DNA of 64,000 nucleotides from the NCBI GenBank assembly GCA_937902315.1, contig CALGUG010000019.1:62001-126000 (forward strand), given 5' to 3'. This document shows, piece after piece, positions 9,205 through 18,965 of the stretch. Source of the DNA: an uncultured Chloroflexales bacterium (GTDB lineage Bacteria; Chloroflexota; Chloroflexia; Chloroflexales; Chloroflexaceae). Each line of letters starts with the position of its first letter. The stretch's first letter is position 1. The notes under the pieces were generated by a model. The model had not been told where the DNA came from, ran no database searches, and worked only from the letters and a program-made list of their open reading frames with translations. Made by a program: the position numbers and the translations under genes.

Positions 9205-9697
9205 CAAGCAGTTCAACCTCAAAGACCAACACCGAGTTGGCAGGGATCGGTCCCACCTCTCTACTGCCGTAGCCCAACTCCGGAGGAATGATAAGCTGGC
9301 GTTTGCCGCCGACATGCATGCCCTGAACACCCTCTTCCCAGCCTTGGATAACGGTGTTCGCGCCGATCTGGAAATCGAAGGGTGTGCCTCGATCGAGCGA
9401 GCTATCGAACTTCACGCCGTTCGACTGCAGCCAGCCTGTGTAGTGGACCGAAACGGTCGAGCCTAGAGTCGCTTCCTCACCGTCGCCAACTACCAGATCG
9501 GCATACTGTAGACCGCTGGGCGTCGTTACGATCTGGTCTTGATCAACTGGTGTGAAGCTGTCTACTGGCTCTGCGGAGTCTCCTGCGGGCTCGATAATAG
9601 CTGTAGCGGTTGGTTGCGGTGGGACATTCACCAAGCCACAGCCAGCCAAAAAGATCAGCGAGAGAAGACTAAGCACGTTTTTTTGAAAACACTTCAT
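9194..9697 (-). CDS. FKBP-type peptidyl-prolyl isomerase, lipoprotein
   Basis: Proline isomerase of 167 residues. MKCFQKNVLSLLSLIFLAGC is a lipoprotein signal peptide with the lipobox LAGC, then a linker of about 35 residues, then one FKBP domain. Domain landmarks are VHYTGWL, KFDSSLDRGTPFDF, VIQGWEEGVQGM and LIIPPELGYGSR, all active-site loops of the family. It probably helps fold exported proteins at the outer face of the membrane. The start at 9697 is preferred because the 24 residues before it are charged and would mask the signal peptide. Confidence 0.92.
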   Translation of the reverse strand: MKCFQKNVLSLLSLIFLAGCGLVNVPPQPTATAIIEPAGDSAEPVDSFTPVDQDQIVTTPSGLQYADLVVGDGEEATLGSTVSVHYTGWLQSNGVKFDSSLDRGTPFDFQIGANTVIQGWEEGVQGMHVGGKRQLIIPPELGYGSREVGPIPANSVLVFEVELLDVQ

Positions 9698-9901
9698 GGC
9701 TCGTTGTACTCCATCACGTTCAGAATCGCAGGCATTATAGCAGAACTCCTGGGCAAGAAGGGGCCGCACTAGCCGCCTTGACCGCTTCTTGTTCGACGGG
9801 CTATACTGCCATAGATAAATCCTTCGATCGACGTTTTGCCTGCAAGATTGTCTGCCCTTTCAGCGAACGAGTGAAGAGTGCTGATCGTACAAGGAGGCTG
9901 C

Positions 9902-10951
9902 ATGCGCTACCTTAGCCCACTTCTGACCCTTGTTGTGCTACTACTGAGCCTTGCTAGTAGTGCCGAAACGCAGGCCCAAAGCGCGGAGCGCTGTTTCCCC
10001 GAAACCGGCCATTGTATCAGCGGGGCGATCCGCGCCTATTGGGAGCGTAACGGCGGCTTGGCCGTGTTTGGCTATCCGATCAGCCCATTGCGCGACGAAG
10101 ACAACGGCGAAGGCTTTCGTGGCCCGACCCAGTGGTTCGAGCGCGATCGCTTAGAAGATCATGGCGCTGCGGGGGTAATGGCGGGACGTTTGGGTGCGCG
10201 CAAACTTGAAGTCGAAGGGCGACCTTGGCAAGGTCTGCCACAGGTCGACGCAGCGCCCAGCGGATGTCGCTACTTTAGCGAGACCCGCCATAGTCTTTGT
10301 CCGCCCTTCTTGAGCTATTGGGAGCGCAATGGCGGCCTTGAGCGTTTCGGTTATCCGATCAGCGAGCCTCAGGAGGAGCGAGTTGGCGATTGGAGCGGCA
10401 GCGTGCAGTGGTTTGAACGTCGACGTATGGAATACCACCCCGAATTGCCCGCAGCCTACACGGTCTCGCTCGGCCTGTTAGGCAACGAACTACTTGTGAG
10501 CAGCGCTAATCCTGTTGCAGCGCCACCCGCCGAGCTGCCTAACGGCGATCTGATCGGGCGCTTATTGGCTCGGGTCAATATGTATCGCCAGCAGGCGGGT
10601 TGTCTGGCCTTGACCTTGCACCCTCAGCTTACGGCGGCGGCCCAGAGCCATAGCCAAGATATGGCCCAGAACAACTTCACAGGTCATATCGGCTCAGACG
10701 GCTCGAACCCACGCGATCGAATCGAGCGAGCAGGCTATAATTACTCCTCTGCTGGAGAAAATATTGCTATTGATATCGCTACCCCCGAGGAGGTAGTAGA
10801 TCGTTGGGTCAACCAAACCCCGCCCAACGATGGGCATCGGCGCAATGTCTTAAACTGCAACTACCTCGATACTGGAATCGGCTATGTAGCTGTGGATACG
10901 CCGAGTGGGCGAGTTCGCCATTTCTGGACTCAAATCTATGGACGGCAATAA
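9902..10951 (+). CDS. Secreted CAP-domain protein with two WERNGG-type repeats
   Basis: Exported protein of about 349 residues. A signal peptide (MRYLSPLLTLVVLLLSL...TQAQ) follows AAGGAGG. Residues about 30-200 hold two copies of a module with YWERNGGL(A/E)xFGYPIS and then QWFER, two likely cell-wall or surface-binding repeats. The C terminus (about 215-349) is a CAP/SCP domain: VNMYRQQAGC, HSQDMAQNNFTGH, SAGENIA, GHRRNVLNCNYLDTGIGY. The His and Glu residues typical of the CAP cavity are present. The role is unknown; such proteins in bacteria are usually extracellular. Confidence 0.85.
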   Translation: MRYLSPLLTLVVLLLSLASSAETQAQSAERCFPETGHCISGAIRAYWERNGGLAVFGYPISPLRDEDNGEGFRGPTQWFERDRLEDHGAAGVMAGRLGARKLEVEGRPWQGLPQVDAAPSGCRYFSETRHSLCPPFLSYWERNGGLERFGYPISEPQEERVGDWSGSVQWFERRRMEYHPELPAAYTVSLGLLGNELLVSSANPVAAPPAELPNGDLIGRLLARVNMYRQQAGCLALTLHPQLTAAAQSHSQDMAQNNFTGHIGSDGSNPRDRIERAGYNYSSAGENIAIDIATPEEVVDRWVNQTPPNDGHRRNVLNCNYLDTGIGYVAVDTPSGRVRHFWTQIYGRQ

Positions 10952-10999
10952 CCCGGCTGTGTGAAGCGACTTGTTTGAAGCTACTCAAGGAGGAGCAGA

Positions 11000-13006
11000 A
11001 TGGCACTGGCAAGTAATAGCACAAGTCAAGAGATGCGTTTACTTCAACTGTTGAGCGCTCGTTATCCTACCATTACGGCGGCTCATGCCGAGATGATCAA
11101 TCTCAATGCCATTTTAGCCCTCCCCAAAGGCACCGACCACTATATCTCCGATATCCATGGGGCTTATGAGCAATTCGACCATATTTTGCGCCACGCTTCC
11201 GGCGCGATTCACCGCAAGATCGCCCAAACCTTCGCTTCGGAATTGAGTGAATCGGAGCAGGTCGAGCTGGCTATGTTGATCTATTACCCTGAGAAGAAGC
11301 TCGACCAAATGCTTCAGACCAAACCGGCGGTTGAAGCTTGGATGCCCGAGCTGATCGGCCAACTGGTTCGTGTCGCGCGCACCTCCGCCCAGAAGTACAC
11401 TCGCAGTAAGGTGCGCAAGCGCCTGCCTCCTCAGTTCGCCTATATTTTGGAAGAGCTGTTGAGCGAAAGCCAGAGCGACCATACCCAGAAAGAGCACTAC
11501 TACCAGAGCATCATTCATTCGATCGTAGCTATGGAAGAGGGCGAACGGGTGATTATCGCCCTCGCCTACTTGATCCAGAGTTTAGTGGTCGATCGGCTCT
11601 ATATCTTGGGCGATATCTATGACCGTGGGCCTGCCGCCGAAAAGGTGATGGATCGCCTGATGGCCTACCACTATGTTTCGATCCAATGGGGCAACCACGA
11701 TGTCTCGTGGATGGGCGCAGCTAGCGGCTGCGACGCCCTGATCGCCAATGTGATTCGGCTCTCGCTGCGTTACGACAACCTCGAAACCCTCACCGACGGC
11801 TACCATATCAATTTGATGCCCTTGGCGCGTTTCGCCGAACGAGTCTATGGCGAAGATCCTGCGACCCGTTTCCTGCCCAAAACGAGCGCCTCCACCGAAG
11901 AATTCTCGCCCCAAACTGTCGCACGCATGCACAAGGCCATCACGGTGATTCAATTTAAGCTAGAGGCCCAAATCATCAAGCGACACCCTGAATACGGTAT
12001 GGAAGATCGTATCTTGCTAGACAAGATCGATGACGAGTGTCGTAATGTTCTGATTGATGGCAAAAGTTATCCCTTGCTCGACTGTTTCTGGCCGACTCTG
12101 CAGCGTGAAGATCCCAACGCCCTAACCGCAGAAGAGCAGGAGGTCGTCGATTGGTTGCGCCAGCAGTTCCGTCAGAGCAAGCGCTTACACGAGCATATGC
12201 GCTTTCTCTACAGCTACGGCAATATGTTCCAAGTTCAAGATGGTAATCTCAAGTTTCACGGCTGCTTACCGGTCGACGAGCAGGGCGAGTTTATTGAGTT
12301 TCAGCTTGGTGATCGCAGCTACGCTGGCCCTGCCCTCTTGGCTCGTTATGAACAACTTGTACGCGAAGCCTATTTCAGCACCGATCCGGCCGCTCGTCAG
12401 TTGGGCCAAGATTCGATCTGGTATCTCTGGTGTGGACCTCAATCGCCGCTCTTTGGGCGCGCTCGCATGACTACCTTCGAACGCTACTTTATCGCTGATC
12501 ACAGCACCCACGACGAGCCCAAAGGCCCGTACTATGCGCTGCGTAATAGCGAGGCATTCTGCCGCAAGGTTTTGACTGCTTTCGGCGGCGATGTCGAACA
12601 CGGCCTGATCATCAACGGCCATACGCCTGTAAAAAAGGGTGAAAGCCCATTGTTGGCCAATGGTCGCTTGGTGGTGATCGACGGTGGAATGAGCGAGCCG
12701 TATCAACCTGTAACTGGCATTGCCGGTTATACCTTGATCGGCAACTCGCACGAGATGGTGATCGCCGCTCATGAAGCTTTCGTTTCGGCCGATCAGATGA
12801 TTTGGAACAATATCGATGTGACACCCTCGACCAAGCAGATCGTGCGTTTTGAGCGGCGCAAGCTGATCGCCGATACCGATACGGGCGCGCTGTTGCAAGG
12901 CCAATTAGAAGACCTAGAAAAGCTGGTGGCAGCCTATCGCAGCGGCCTCTTGGTTGAACAGGGCTCCGAACACCGCACTATTATGCCCAACATTCCTGTT
13001 CACTAA
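11000..13006 (+). CDS. fbp: Fructose-1,6-bisphosphatase, class III
   Basis: Hydrolyses fructose 1,6-bisphosphate to fructose 6-phosphate in gluconeogenesis. At 668 residues it matches the large class III enzyme known mainly from Bacillota, not the class I or II enzymes. The calcineurin-type metal motifs are all present: DIHG (about residue 50), GDIYDRGP, GNHDVSWMG and NGHTPVKKGESP. AAGGAGGAGCAG before the ATG supports the start. It sits 48 bp after the CAP gene and ends at a strong hairpin. Confidence 0.95.
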   Translation: MALASNSTSQEMRLLQLLSARYPTITAAHAEMINLNAILALPKGTDHYISDIHGAYEQFDHILRHASGAIHRKIAQTFASELSESEQVELAMLIYYPEKKLDQMLQTKPAVEAWMPELIGQLVRVARTSAQKYTRSKVRKRLPPQFAYILEELLSESQSDHTQKEHYYQSIIHSIVAMEEGERVIIALAYLIQSLVVDRLYILGDIYDRGPAAEKVMDRLMAYHYVSIQWGNHDVSWMGAASGCDALIANVIRLSLRYDNLETLTDGYHINLMPLARFAERVYGEDPATRFLPKTSASTEEFSPQTVARMHKAITVIQFKLEAQIIKRHPEYGMEDRILLDKIDDECRNVLIDGKSYPLLDCFWPTLQREDPNALTAEEQEVVDWLRQQFRQSKRLHEHMRFLYSYGNMFQVQDGNLKFHGCLPVDEQGEFIEFQLGDRSYAGPALLARYEQLVREAYFSTDPAARQLGQDSIWYLWCGPQSPLFGRARMTTFERYFIADHSTHDEPKGPYYALRNSEAFCRKVLTAFGGDVEHGLIINGHTPVKKGESPLLANGRLVVIDGGMSEPYQPVTGIAGYTLIGNSHEMVIAAHEAFVSADQMIWNNIDVTPSTKQIVRFERRKLIADTDTGALLQGQLEDLEKLVAAYRSGLLVEQGSEHRTIMPNIPVH

Positions 13007-13012
13007 GCTAAA

Positions 13013-13050
13013 AAAGAATGCTTCCAGCCAATGATTTGGAAGCATTCTTT
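13013..13050. terminator. Bidirectional terminator between fbp and yjbR-like gene
   Basis: AAAGAATGCTTCCA pairs perfectly with TGGAAGCATTCTTT, 14 bp. A and T flanks make it usable from both sides, and the genes converge here. Confidence 0.8.
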
Positions 13051-13085
13051 GACAACAGGAGAAGATTCTAACTTGCTAGAAAGGT

Positions 13086-13463
13086 TTATAATAGGTTAAG
13101 AGATTGGCGTGACTCTTCGAGTTGACGGCGTGCCGCTCGCGTGAGGTTTTTAACAACCAGTTGATACGACTCATCAATAAAAGAGAGTATTTCACCATCT
13201 TCAATCGATCCATCAAGGTAGACCGTATTCCAGTGCTCTTTATTGAGATGATAGCCGGGTGTGACGGCCGGGTACATGCTGCGTAAAAATTGGGCATGGG
13301 CCGGGTCACACTTGAGCGAAATCGTTATTGGTTCGGCATCCTCCGCGACTAAAGCGAACATTTTGCCAGCGACTTTAACAACAAGCGGTTGTGGTCCAAA
13401 GGGGTAGGTCTCGACTGCGCCATGCTTACTCAGTAGGTAGCTGCGAAGTTCTGCAAGATCCAT
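13086..13463 (-). CDS. MmcQ/YjbR family protein
   Basis: Small cytoplasmic protein of 124 residues with the YjbR fold. Visible family features are FGPQPLVVKVAGKMFALV, ISLKCDPAHAQ, PGYHLNKEHWNTV and a C-terminal helix DESYQLVVKNLT. Members are described as possible DNA-binding proteins, but the function is not established. The start at 13463 is preferred over 13502 because AAGGAGTGCGAG precedes it. Confidence 0.88.
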   Translation of the reverse strand: MDLAELRSYLLSKHGAVETYPFGPQPLVVKVAGKMFALVAEDAEPITISLKCDPAHAQFLRSMYPAVTPGYHLNKEHWNTVYLDGSIEDGEILSFIDESYQLVVKNLTRAARRQLEESRQSLNLL

Positions 13464-13566
13464 CTCGCACTCCTTAGTCTCTCGATGTGCAGATCCACAC
13501 ATATTTTCTTATATACACTACCATAGGTAGTCTTCAATCGATCGGCAAAATGGAAAGGTTTTTCCT

Positions 13567-15648
13567 ATGTCCGAACCTAAATATACAAATCGTTTGATCA
13601 ATTCGACGAGTCCATACCTCCTCCAGCACGCCCATAATCCCGTGGATTGGTATCCATGGGGCGAGGAGGCTTTGACACGTGCTCGTGCTGAAAACAAGCC
13701 GATTCTGCTCTCGATCGGCTATAGCGCTTGTCACTGGTGTCACGTTATGGAGCACGAGTCGTTTGAGAACGAAACCACCGCCGCTTTGATGAATAGCTCG
13801 TTTATCTGCATCAAGGTCGATCGCGAAGAGCGCCCTGATCTCGATTCGATCTATATGACGGCGGTACAAGCTATGACAGGCACTGGCGGTTGGCCGCTCA
13901 ACGTCTTTTTGTTGCCCGATGGAACGCCTTTCTATGGCGGAACCTACTTTCCGCCCGACGAAAAGGCTGCTCGTTACCGCATGCCGAGCTGGAACCAGGT
14001 GCTAGAGAGTGTCGCGCAGGCCTTTGCTAATGATCGCTCCTCTCTTGAGCTGGCTGGAACTGAACTGCTTGGCCATGTGCGCCGGGTCGCCGAGCATATT
14101 GGCGATCCTGGTGCGCTTCAACGCAATATCTTAGATCAGGCTGTGCTGCGCATTAAGCACGATTTCGACAGTGAAAACGGGGGTTTCGGCGGCGCGCCCA
14201 AGTTTCCCCAGCCCATGATCTTAGACTTCCTCTTGCGCAGCTATATGCACAACCGTGATACGCAAACTCTTGAAGTGCTGCGTGTGACGCTCGACAAGAT
14301 GGCTCGAGGTGGCATATACGATCAACTGGGCGGCGGCTTCCATCGCTATAGCGTCGACGATATCTGGTTAGTGCCCCACTTCGAGAAGATGCTCTACGAT
14401 AACGCTCAGCTCGCTCGTCTCTATGCCGAGGCGTATCTGGCGTTAGGAGACCCCTTCTATCGCCGTATCAGCCAAGAGACGCTCGATTATGTGGTGCGCG
14501 AGATGCGCCACCCCGAGGGCGGTTTCTTCTCGGCTCAAGACGCCGATAGTGAAGGCGAAGAGGGCAAGTTCTTTGTCTGGTCATTTTCGGAGATCCGCGA
14601 GCTGTTAGGCGGCGATTCGCTGATCTTCAGCCAGATCTATGGTGTGACTCTGGAGGGCAACTTCGAGGGCAAAAACATTCTCAACATACAACGCCCGGTC
14701 AGCGAGGTGGCGCGGGTTATGGGCATGAGCACAGAGCAGCTCGAAGCGATCGTCGATCGGGCGCGCGCCAAGCTGTTCGAGGCCCGCGAAAAACGTGCCA
14801 AACCCGCGCGCGACGATAAGATCTTGACCGCTTGGAACGGCATGATGATGCGGGCCTTTGTGGTCGCCTCCCAAGCCTTCCAACGGCCCGACTACCTTGA
14901 GGTTGCGATCCAAAACGCAGAGTTCCTTTTGCGCTCGCTGCGGCGTGCTGATGGGCGGCTCTTGCGCACTTGGAAGGACGGGCGTGCTAACACGATTTTA
15001 GGCTACCTTGAGGACTACGCCCATCTGATCGATGGCCTGTTAGCGCTGTATGGTGCGACGGGCGAGGCGCGTTGGCTCCAAGAGAGCATTCGCTTGGCTG
15101 ATGATGCCTTGCTGCTCTTTTGGGATGACGAAACACTGCTTTTGTACGATACGGCCAACGACGCCGAGAGCTTGGTGACCCGTCCGCGAGATATCTCCGA
15201 TAACGCTACACCCAGCGGGAATTCGGCTTTTGTGAGCGTGTTGCTGCGCCTCGCCGCGCTTAGCGGTCGCGATCTTTACCGCGAACGGGCCGAGCAGGTT
15301 TTGAGCAGCTTAGCTGGCAGTTTGGCTCAGTTCCCGTTAGGCTTCGGGCGCATGCTCTGCGCACTGGGAGACGCCTTAAGCCCAAGCCAAGAAGTCGTGA
15401 TTGTGGGCGAGCGCGCTCGACCCGATACCCAAGCGCTGTGGGAGGTGTATAACCAACGCTATCGACCTCATAGCGTGGCCGTTCCGCTCGATCCTAACGA
15501 TCAGGTGGCCCAACAGCTGACCCCGCTCTTGCAGGGGCGCAGCATGCTCGATGGCAGAGCGACAGCTTATGTCTGCCAAAACTTCGCTTGTCAATTGCCT
15601 GTTACTACACCCGAGGATTTTAGGCGCCAATTAGGCGATCTGTCTTAG
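13567..15648 (+). CDS. YyaL-type thioredoxin-domain protein (DUF255)
   Basis: 693-residue member of the YyaL/SSP411 family. The N-terminal thioredoxin-like domain (about residues 1-165) has the CHWC motif at 55-58 within SACHWCHVME. The rest is an alpha-barrel related to N-acylglucosamine epimerases, with GGFGGAPKFPQP, DDIWLVPHFEKMLYDNAQ and LTAWNGMMM as landmarks. The biochemical role is unknown. GGAAAGG lies 8 bases before the ATG. It has its own transcription unit, divergent from the YjbR gene. Confidence 0.92.
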   Translation: MSEPKYTNRLINSTSPYLLQHAHNPVDWYPWGEEALTRARAENKPILLSIGYSACHWCHVMEHESFENETTAALMNSSFICIKVDREERPDLDSIYMTAVQAMTGTGGWPLNVFLLPDGTPFYGGTYFPPDEKAARYRMPSWNQVLESVAQAFANDRSSLELAGTELLGHVRRVAEHIGDPGALQRNILDQAVLRIKHDFDSENGGFGGAPKFPQPMILDFLLRSYMHNRDTQTLEVLRVTLDKMARGGIYDQLGGGFHRYSVDDIWLVPHFEKMLYDNAQLARLYAEAYLALGDPFYRRISQETLDYVVREMRHPEGGFFSAQDADSEGEEGKFFVWSFSEIRELLGGDSLIFSQIYGVTLEGNFEGKNILNIQRPVSEVARVMGMSTEQLEAIVDRARAKLFEAREKRAKPARDDKILTAWNGMMMRAFVVASQAFQRPDYLEVAIQNAEFLLRSLRRADGRLLRTWKDGRANTILGYLEDYAHLIDGLLALYGATGEARWLQESIRLADDALLLFWDDETLLLYDTANDAESLVTRPRDISDNATPSGNSAFVSVLLRLAALSGRDLYRERAEQVLSSLAGSLAQFPLGFGRMLCALGDALSPSQEVVIVGERARPDTQALWEVYNQRYRPHSVAVPLDPNDQVAQQLTPLLQGRSMLDGRATAYVCQNFACQLPVTTPEDFRRQLGDLS

Positions 15649-16192
15649 GCCTGGTTTGGCTTGTGAAGGAGGCTATCGCTACCGTGTTAGGCCACCGAAG
15701 CCAATAACAGGGTTGTGATAGGAAATCTATGTAGTGATGCTGGTTTTCGTGCCAGCATAGTGTCACACGTGCAGCGATGACGCTGCAACGACTGGCAAAA
15801 GGATGTGTGGAATGTTGCGTTCATCGGCAACATTCCACCAACAACATAGGGACGTCTCAAGCCGAATCCGTTTGTGTGATGGGGGGCGGTTTCGCCAGCG
15901 AGGCAGATAGCAGTTCCTGGTGGCGGGCAGGCCGTTGGTAGCCGTAGGCGGACGCGGTCGCTGCCTTGTTTGGGGTAAAGACCTCGCCGCCAGAATACTG
16001 AAGTATGCAAGTGGATTTGCTATCACTCTGTCGCAGGAACGTCTGGAATGATCGGGCCGGTGTATTACAAAAAGCCTAACGTGGAATAGAAGCGATAGCA
16101 AGCAACGTAGGGGCACAATATCTTCCCTCATCGGCACAATAGCTTGTTCATCGCTAAGTAGGAGCTGTAGCTACGTTCTAAGGACATACTTC
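15649..16192. other. Intergenic region with hairpin cluster and family B repeat
   Basis: No gene seen. Three hairpins lie in a row: ATGCTGG/CCAGCAT at about 15738-15759, TGCAGCG/CGCTGCA at about 15771-15787, and TGGAATGTTGC/GCAACATTCCA at 15808-15837. None has a T-run. A family B core follows at 15939-15956. Confidence 0.6.
15939..15956 (+). repeat. Family B repeat core, copy 3
   Basis: TAGCCGTAGGCGGACGCG within GTTGGTAGCC...GGTCGCTGCC. The element seems to extend to about 15995, ending CTCGCCGCCAGAAT. Confidence 0.8.
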
Positions 16193-17278
16193 ATGCAATC
16201 TGGACCAACAACGCAGCACGATCTACAATATCGCATCCGCCTCTTAGCGGTGCTCATGACCGTCATTACCACTTTTGTTTTCTTTGCATCCTCCTTGTTT
16301 TCTCCGTTCAAACAGGATACGTCGCAGTTAGGCTTGCTCTTGTGTGGCATAGTAGTGCTGATCTCAGGAGTGATGTACTTTTTGGCTGCGACGCCTTATG
16401 CTCGCATAAGCGTGTACATATCGCTCTTTATCGCCATAGCTATCTTGGCGTTTACAGATCCCTTGAGCGGCACGCTCAGCGGCGCAACGTGGGTGCTGTT
16501 TCAAGCCATTCCACCCGTTGCAGCGCTGATTCTACGCGAGCCAGTTTCATCCATCGTTATGATGATCGTTTCGGTGATTGTGCTGATTTTGGTAGGCAGC
16601 TTACAGATTATCGGGGCTATTCCGGTTAAGCTTTTAGCTGAGGCAGATACCTTGAGCTTTAATTTGGCTCTGCAAGTGATCGTGATGATTCTGCTGAGCG
16701 TGGTGACTTGTATCATCTCTCAGCGCGAGCAGATCACCTTTCGCGAGGTTCAGCTTGCCCGCCAAGAAGCTCAGAATCAGCTACAGCGTACCAATAATCT
16801 GCTGCATGAACAGCAACGCCTCAACGACGATCTCGCCAACACGATGCGCGTGATGCGCCAGCGCGAAGAGCAGTTGCGCAGCGAACAGCGAGTGCAGCAG
16901 GAGCTGCGCCGAACTATCTCTCAATTGGCTTCGCCCGTAGTACCGGTCTTGCCGGGCGTAGTGGTGCTGCCGCTGGTTGGCGTGTTTGATCAAGCCCGTT
17001 TGAGCAATCTCGGAGATATCGTTACCAAGGGTATGCACAGCCATCGCGCTCGCACCGTGGTCTTCGATCTGACAGGTATTCAAAGCGTCGATGATCGTTT
17101 TGCGGAAGTGCTCTTTTCGCTGATCCAGACCTTACGCTTGTTAGGTGCAGAAACGATTTGTGTTGGAATTAGTCCCGAGATCGCTCAGACGATTGTGAGT
17201 ATGGGTGTTGATAGTGCATCCTTGCGAACGATGGCGACCTTACAAGAAACGATCCTCTCGCTGTTACCACGCAAATAA
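16193..17278 (+). CDS. Membrane STAS-domain protein, RsbR-like (paralogue 1)
   Basis: 361 residues: about six N-terminal transmembrane helices (to about residue 175), a Gln/Glu/Arg-rich coiled coil (about 180-240), then a STAS domain that starts SPVVPVLPGVVVLPLVGVFD, close to RsbR proteins of stressosomes. It probably senses a membrane signal and passes it on through STAS partners. In RsbR the residue after the Asp of the VDT motif is a phosphorylated Thr; here the motif reads SVDD, an acidic residue. The second Thr site is replaced by Val (CVGISPEIAQ). AAGGA precedes the ATG. A paralogue follows. Confidence 0.8.
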   Translation: MQSGPTTQHDLQYRIRLLAVLMTVITTFVFFASSLFSPFKQDTSQLGLLLCGIVVLISGVMYFLAATPYARISVYISLFIAIAILAFTDPLSGTLSGATWVLFQAIPPVAALILREPVSSIVMMIVSVIVLILVGSLQIIGAIPVKLLAEADTLSFNLALQVIVMILLSVVTCIISQREQITFREVQLARQEAQNQLQRTNNLLHEQQRLNDDLANTMRVMRQREEQLRSEQRVQQELRRTISQLASPVVPVLPGVVVLPLVGVFDQARLSNLGDIVTKGMHSHRARTVVFDLTGIQSVDDRFAEVLFSLIQTLRLLGAETICVGISPEIAQTIVSMGVDSASLRTMATLQETILSLLPRK

Positions 17279-17445
17279 TTCCAAATCCACTTCAAAACCT
17301 ACAGGTTTCTAACACGCTACACGAAAACTGCAGAACGATTTGTGTGAGATTTCGCGCGATAGTTCGAAATCTCACACAACAACCATAGTCACCTTCCACT
17401 CTGCCAAAGGCCAGAAACGTATTCTGCCGGATGTGTTTCCTGATA
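17275..17445 (-). repeat. Family A MITE-like repeat, copy 4
   Basis: Reverse orientation: stem TTGTGTGAGATTTCG (17340-17354) with CGAAATCTCACACAA (17365-17379), then TTCCACTCTGCCAAAGGCC, the complement of the GGCCTTTGGCAGAGTGGAA block. The ends are degenerate. Confidence 0.65.
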
Positions 17446-17774
17446 ATGGAAACTGGAATAAAGCACACAAAATGAGCGATTCTGTGCTACAGAAGGTCCA
17501 TTGTTATAAAACAAGCGAAATTCTCGTTCAAACTCATTAAACGGGTTTGCTATATAACGCCTTTGTAATCTTAATGAATAGAAAATTTGCTTGCTTGTCT
17601 CGCTGAGATTTGGTATAAACAATGCGGACCATTTGAGAATAAGCGAAAGAGCCGTTTGTAATCAAAAAAAGTGTTTATTTAGCACTTGCCCTGCATCAGG
17701 CACTGCTATACGGAAACACGAGAAAAGAAACGAGTGTTGTCTAACCAGAGCCTTTGCTAGTGAAAGCGACAGAT
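17279..17774. other. Intergenic region with inverted family A repeat
   Basis: Separates the two STAS genes. It contains a family A repeat in minus orientation (17275-17445); the remainder (about 17450-17774) is AT-rich with no recognisable gene or hairpin terminator. Confidence 0.65.
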
Positions 17775-18893
17775 ATGTCCAACATTGTAGCTTGGCGAGA
17801 TGACTTGACGTTTCGGATTCGTCTTTTTGCGGTTCTGTTATTCCTGTTAGCTTTATGCGCTTTTATCCTAGGCTTATTAAGCTATGGCGCAGATTCGTTG
17901 CTCTCTTTCGGCATCATAAGCCTCCTGTTCCTCATTCTGGCCGATAGCATCATCCTCTACTTTTTGGCCTCTTCCCGTTACGCTCAGATCGGTGTCTATG
18001 TAACGCTCTGTCTGATTGTGCTTTTATTAGCTCTTATCGATTTCTTCTCTGGCACCTTGAGCGGCGCAATGTGGGTGATCTACCAAGCCACCCCGCCCAT
18101 AGCGCTCTTGGTTTTGCGCGACGTTCGGGCGATCGTCATTATGATCGCGATCTCTCTGCCCGTTATGCTGATTGTCGGCGCCTTAGAGATCATCGGCATC
18201 ATTCCGGTCATCTTGTTAACCACGCCCGAAGCCCTGATATTCAACCTCTGCCTGCAGGCCATAATGATGCTAGTGTTAGGCTTCATTATGTATGTGATCT
18301 CGAAACGCGAGCTAACCATAATGCGCGATCTCGTGCTTGCTCGTGAGGAAGCTGACCATCAGCTCCAGCGCGTTAATCAGCTCTTGGAAGAGCAACAGAA
18401 CTTGAATCATGAGCTGGGCGAGAGTATGCGCCTGATGCGCGAGAGCCAAGAACAGCTGAGGCTCGAACAAGAGCAGCAAGACAAGCTGCGGCACACTATC
18501 TCGCTCTTAGCTGCCCCGGTTGTGCCTGTCTTGCCGGGTGTTGTGGTCATTCCGTTGGTGGGCGTCTTCGACCACGAGCGCCTGCAAGCTCTGGTCGATA
18601 CGATTTTGCAGGGCATTAGGCGTTTTGATGCCCATACCGTTGTCTTGGATATGACCGGTATGCAGAGTATGGATGAAGAGCTGGCGCGCACTCTCTTATC
18701 GGTCATTCGTATGATGCGTCTGTTGGGCAGTAAGACCGTTGTAGTGGGCATCTCGCCCGAAGGAGCCGAAGCCTTAGTTAGCCTTGGAATCGATGTGAAT
18801 GTGCTGCATGCGATGCCAACCCTGCAAGAAGCTATTCTTCAGATTGTGCAGCTCGAACCAGAGAGAGTGCTTTCGTTAGGCTCTGATCTCTAG
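17775..18893 (+). CDS. Membrane STAS-domain protein, RsbR-like (paralogue 2)
   Basis: 372-residue paralogue of the preceding STAS protein, with the same order: about six helices, coiled coil (about residues 190-245) and STAS domain starting APVVPVLPGVVVIPLVGVFD. The phosphoacceptor position after the conserved Asp is Glu (SMDE) and the second site is Val (VVVGISPEGAE). The ATG at 17775 aligns with the start of paralogue 1; an in-frame GTG at 17760 is possible. The two probably form mixed assemblies, but no anti-sigma kinase (RsbT/RsbW type) is in the window. Confidence 0.78.
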   Translation: MSNIVAWRDDLTFRIRLFAVLLFLLALCAFILGLLSYGADSLLSFGIISLLFLILADSIILYFLASSRYAQIGVYVTLCLIVLLLALIDFFSGTLSGAMWVIYQATPPIALLVLRDVRAIVIMIAISLPVMLIVGALEIIGIIPVILLTTPEALIFNLCLQAIMMLVLGFIMYVISKRELTIMRDLVLAREEADHQLQRVNQLLEEQQNLNHELGESMRLMRESQEQLRLEQEQQDKLRHTISLLAAPVVPVLPGVVVIPLVGVFDHERLQALVDTILQGIRRFDAHTVVLDMTGMQSMDEELARTLLSVIRMMRLLGSKTVVVGISPEGAEALVSLGIDVNVLHAMPTLQEAILQIVQLEPERVLSLGSDL

Positions 18894-18965
18894 GATTGCT
18901 CTCGCAGTTCTTGGAGACTTGTGCTACACTGCCACAAGGTTTAGGAATGTTTCAATAGATTCTGT

